Shown: positions 61,376 through 64,000 of the stretch, one piece after another
Layout: every line of letters starts with the position of its first letter
Position numbering within the stretch: position 1 is the first letter of the stretch
Assembly: GCA_946800325.1 (NCBI GenBank)
Contig: OX326957.1
Coordinates: 63,927,570 to 63,991,569, forward strand
From: Luzula sylvatica
Taxonomy: Eukaryota; Streptophyta; Magnoliopsida; Poales; Juncaceae
Reading direction: 5' to 3'
DNA length: 64,000 nucleotides
Translations under genes and position numbers: made by a program
The notes under the pieces: generated by a model
Database searches by the model: none
What the model was told of the DNA's origin: nothing
What the model saw: only the letters and a program-made list of their open reading frames with translations

Positions 61376-62881
61376 ATATTTTATCTCGCCTAAAGTTAGG
61401 TTTAATTTAACCCAACTTATTACTGGTATATTTGAAAGAAGTGAACTCTTCAACCAGAAAATTTTAATGCAAACCTTGTCAGCAAATAATTGTCTGGACC
61501 ACAAATCATGGTTCAGCCTGCAAAAAGAAGAATGATACAGAGTCAAATATATCATGGGCCATTGAAATGATTTTGTCGGCCTATATGCTTATCCTTTGAT
61601 AAGTTGTCGTTCTAATTTTGTTTCTTAGGAAAACTGGGCCTATTTGACACGAGTAATTCTCGAGTCCAATCTAATGTGACATGGTAATGTAGACTGGGCC
61701 TATTAGAAACATAGTAATGAATAATATAATAATAATATAATAATTACAGTTTCTAAGATGAAGTTTTCTATTTTAGGGTAGCATGCACGACATTTTGCAA
61801 GGCATCATAGAATTGATTGAATCGTATACAAAATCACGATTTTTTTCAGACCAAAAAATCCTAACATCTCTGGCCTATAAAAATGGGAAATTTTACTTTG
61901 CCTCGATAACATGTGAAAAAAATCCAGATGTAATCATCGTGATGTCATCAGTTAATTTTTTTTTTTTTGGGATCAAAATAGAGTGGGCTCAAATGTCCCA
62001 CTTCTATTACTTAATTAGTTAAAAAAATTTACAGCCTCTAAAAAGGTGTTAAAAACCCCCTTAAACCATAAACAAAGAAAAGAAAAAAAAATTACAATAC
62101 CAAATTAAATACTTATAAAAATACATAAAATAAAGCTGAAAAAAGGAAACTAAAGCTTTAGAATTGGAGATGGATTGCATTTCCCTCATTTAAATACCAC
62201 CATCAGAGCGAATCCCACAAAAAGCTTTTCCTGAATTTACTCTTTACTTCTAGTTAATTGATTAGTCCATATACAGATAACCAAATTCATTAAGACTCAT
62301 GAGAAATAAAAAAGATTGAAAATAAAGAAGGGTGATTTTGAGGCGATTCAAGATTTTTCAAGAAAACAAAAAAGATTGAAAAAAAGCAATCTCTCAGGCG
62401 GTTGAAGAGTTGAGAAAGTGAGTTAAGAAGACAAGGAGGTCAAGAGAGGTTCACTCCGGCAAGGAGATCATCTCAGGGAGGTGATCAAAGACCACCAAAA
62501 TCCAAAATCCAAAATACAACAAACATGGAGGGAACTTAAATTACACATCAAATTCAAATAACTCTCCCTCTCATCATCCTCTCTTAAACCTCTCTTCTAC
62601 TAATCCAAAACCACCATTCTTGAGCAAACCAAATCCATCTTCAAAACCTGACAGAAAATCAAGATCAATTCCTAGCAAGTAATCAAGCATAATAGAAAAA
62701 GGAGGTTTAACTGAGTACCATTGTGAGGAAATTTGAAGATACAACTTATCAAACAGAGGAAGATCAACAGTGTTATTCAGCTCAACTCAGACCACCTCTC
62801 CAGTCCAAACCCTCTCCAGTTATCTTCTTCAAATTGTAGCTAAGTTCTCTTAAATCTCTCTATTTTACTAATTTCTAAATC
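61376..62881. other. Spacer with a SINE tail; likely LINE 5' region at its end
   Basis: 61956-62014 shows a run of 13 T followed by GGGATCAAAATAGAGTGGGC and the paired ATGTCCCACTT, the SINE tail pattern. From about 62160 the sequence becomes purine-rich and less AT-biased, and may be the untranslated 5' part of the LINE that follows. Its start could not be fixed. Confidence 0.4.
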
Positions 62882-64000
62882 ATGAGCTTATCCTACAAAC
62901 AAATTTTACAAAATAATTTAGAAATTGAAAGACCCTGGACTTATGTCTCAAAAAAACCTAGATTTTCACCAAATAATAATCAAATGAAAAAAAATGCAAA
63001 AGTGTTATAGATGTTTGTCTACTAACCATACTAGAGAGGAATGTAGAGAACCAATTAGGTGTTTTAGGTGTCTCAAATTAGGTCATATTGAAAATAATTG
63101 TTATACAAATATCTCCAAAATTCAAAATAATTTTCAAAATCAAAGAAAACCTGATTTTTCAGAAGTTACTCCTAAAAATGCATCATTTCCTCAAAAGTCA
63201 AGTTTTCCTGAAATGCATAATAATAAAAATCAATTAATTAATGAGCAGGAAAAATCTAAGGAGTCAAATAATAAGGAAATAAATGTTTATATGAATAATA
63301 ACTTTATGCAATCAGATAAAATAAAATATTTAACTAAATCTATATCTCTTTTTAATCTGCCATTAAAATACTGTAATGCATATGATATTTCTAAAATTAT
63401 TAAATCAATGGGGTATTTAATTGGGGTAGGATCATATATTCCAAATGAAATAATACAAAATATTTCTCTTTCAATAAATTGTATACCTAATATTCCTATA
63501 CCAGAAATAATTAATGTTTTTGAAGGAGAAAAAAGTTTCAAAATTTTGGTAAAGGAAAATAAGGATATACCTAGCTCCTCACATAATGTATCTCAAGAGA
63601 AAACAATAACAAGTTTTAATCAGAAGAAAAGTCAAAAAAATCTTCCATTTAAAAATAATAGTAATAATTTAGAAAAGAATTTAAACTTTCAAAAACCAAA
63701 ACCTAAACAAGTCTGGCAGAAAAAGAAAAAAATTATTCAAATATGGAGAGTAAAGAAAAAAAATAGAAAATAATTTAAGCAACAATTTAAAACAGCAAGT
63801 AATAAATGAAAATATTCCAGATAAATTAATAATATCTAATTTAAAAAATGGTCATGACATGTTTCTAATTGAATCAGAAAAATTTAAAAAAATAATAAAC
63901 ATACCAATTTATAAAGAAATTTTTATGAAACTAACCAACAAAAATGGTATGGAATTATTAAGTAATAATCCTAATATAAAAAACTCAACATTAAAATTTC
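62882..64000 (+). pseudogene. LINE ORF1-like nucleic-acid-binding protein, frameshifted, 3' cut off
   Basis: The frame opens at the ATG at 62882 (MSLSYKQILQNNLEIERPW) and shifts at a run of eight A near 62985. The main part, 62994-63773, has two tandem CCHC knuckles, CYRCLSTNHTREEC and CFRCLKLGHIENNC, then a Lys/Asn-rich region with a hydrophobic block near SISLFNLPLKYC. A second shift in A-rich sequence near 63755 leads to another open frame (NNLKQQVINENIPDKL...) that reaches the edge. Two knuckles followed by a DUF4283-like region are typical of plant LINE ORF1 proteins, which bind the element RNA. An alternative is a divergent gag. Shifts in A runs could also be sequencing errors, so the element may be less broken than it looks. 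Confidence 0.6.

Noticed and set aside
61235..61555. 106-codon minus-strand frame
   Set aside because: It crosses the right arm of the Mutator-like MITE, and no domain is visible.

Overview
This window is nuclear DNA of a flowering plant, most likely a eudicot. The evidence is intron-rich genes with GT-AG splicing, land-plant gene families (NAC, YABBY, a thylakoid lumen protein), AT-rich spacers and a heavy load of plant transposons. I cannot name the species. Gene models were assembled by hand from translated exons and splice sites.

Four host genes are supported. (1) 1-895, minus: a BORCS8/MEF2BNB-type BORC subunit, running off the left edge. (2) 14465-15692, plus: a complete three-exon NAC factor of the VND4/5/6 (xylem-vessel) type. 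(3) 16087-17398, minus: a complete seven-exon TL20.3-like pentapeptide protein of the thylakoid lumen, convergent with the NAC gene. The Arabidopsis counterparts of genes 2 and 3 (At1g12260 and At1g12250, from memory) are neighbours, so this looks like conserved microsynteny. (4) 49791-51315, minus: a complete seven-exon FIL/YAB1-type YABBY regulator.

The left flank (1.2-13 kb) is a patchwork of small DNA transposons: Mutator-like elements with 9-bp target duplications, hAT-like and TTAACA-type MITEs, SINE tails and one retroposon with a 13-bp duplication.

The centre (20.7-45 kb) is a nested retrotransposon cluster. Three LTR elements with exact 5-bp target duplications split one older sequence: A (22126-27937), a young gag-only Copia element with Sirevirus-like traits; B (28047-36267, minus) and C (36605-44537, plus), decayed Copia elements of one family lying head to head with 337 bp between them. 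A partial related LTR at 46.7-48.0 kb carries a tRNA-derived SINE.

The most striking signal is a dense array of the near-palindrome TCCGTTRYAACGGA. It lies just upstream of the TATA box in both LTRs of A, recurs in the leader of the otherwise unlike element B, and is reduced to two units in C. Each unit carries inverted AACGG cores resembling plant MYB/MSA sites.

The right flank (51.7-64 kb) holds more MITEs, microsatellites, a 45-base poly-G tract, a well-delimited hAT MITE, a Mutator-like MITE, and the start of a LINE-type ORF1 with two CCHC knuckles that runs off the right edge.
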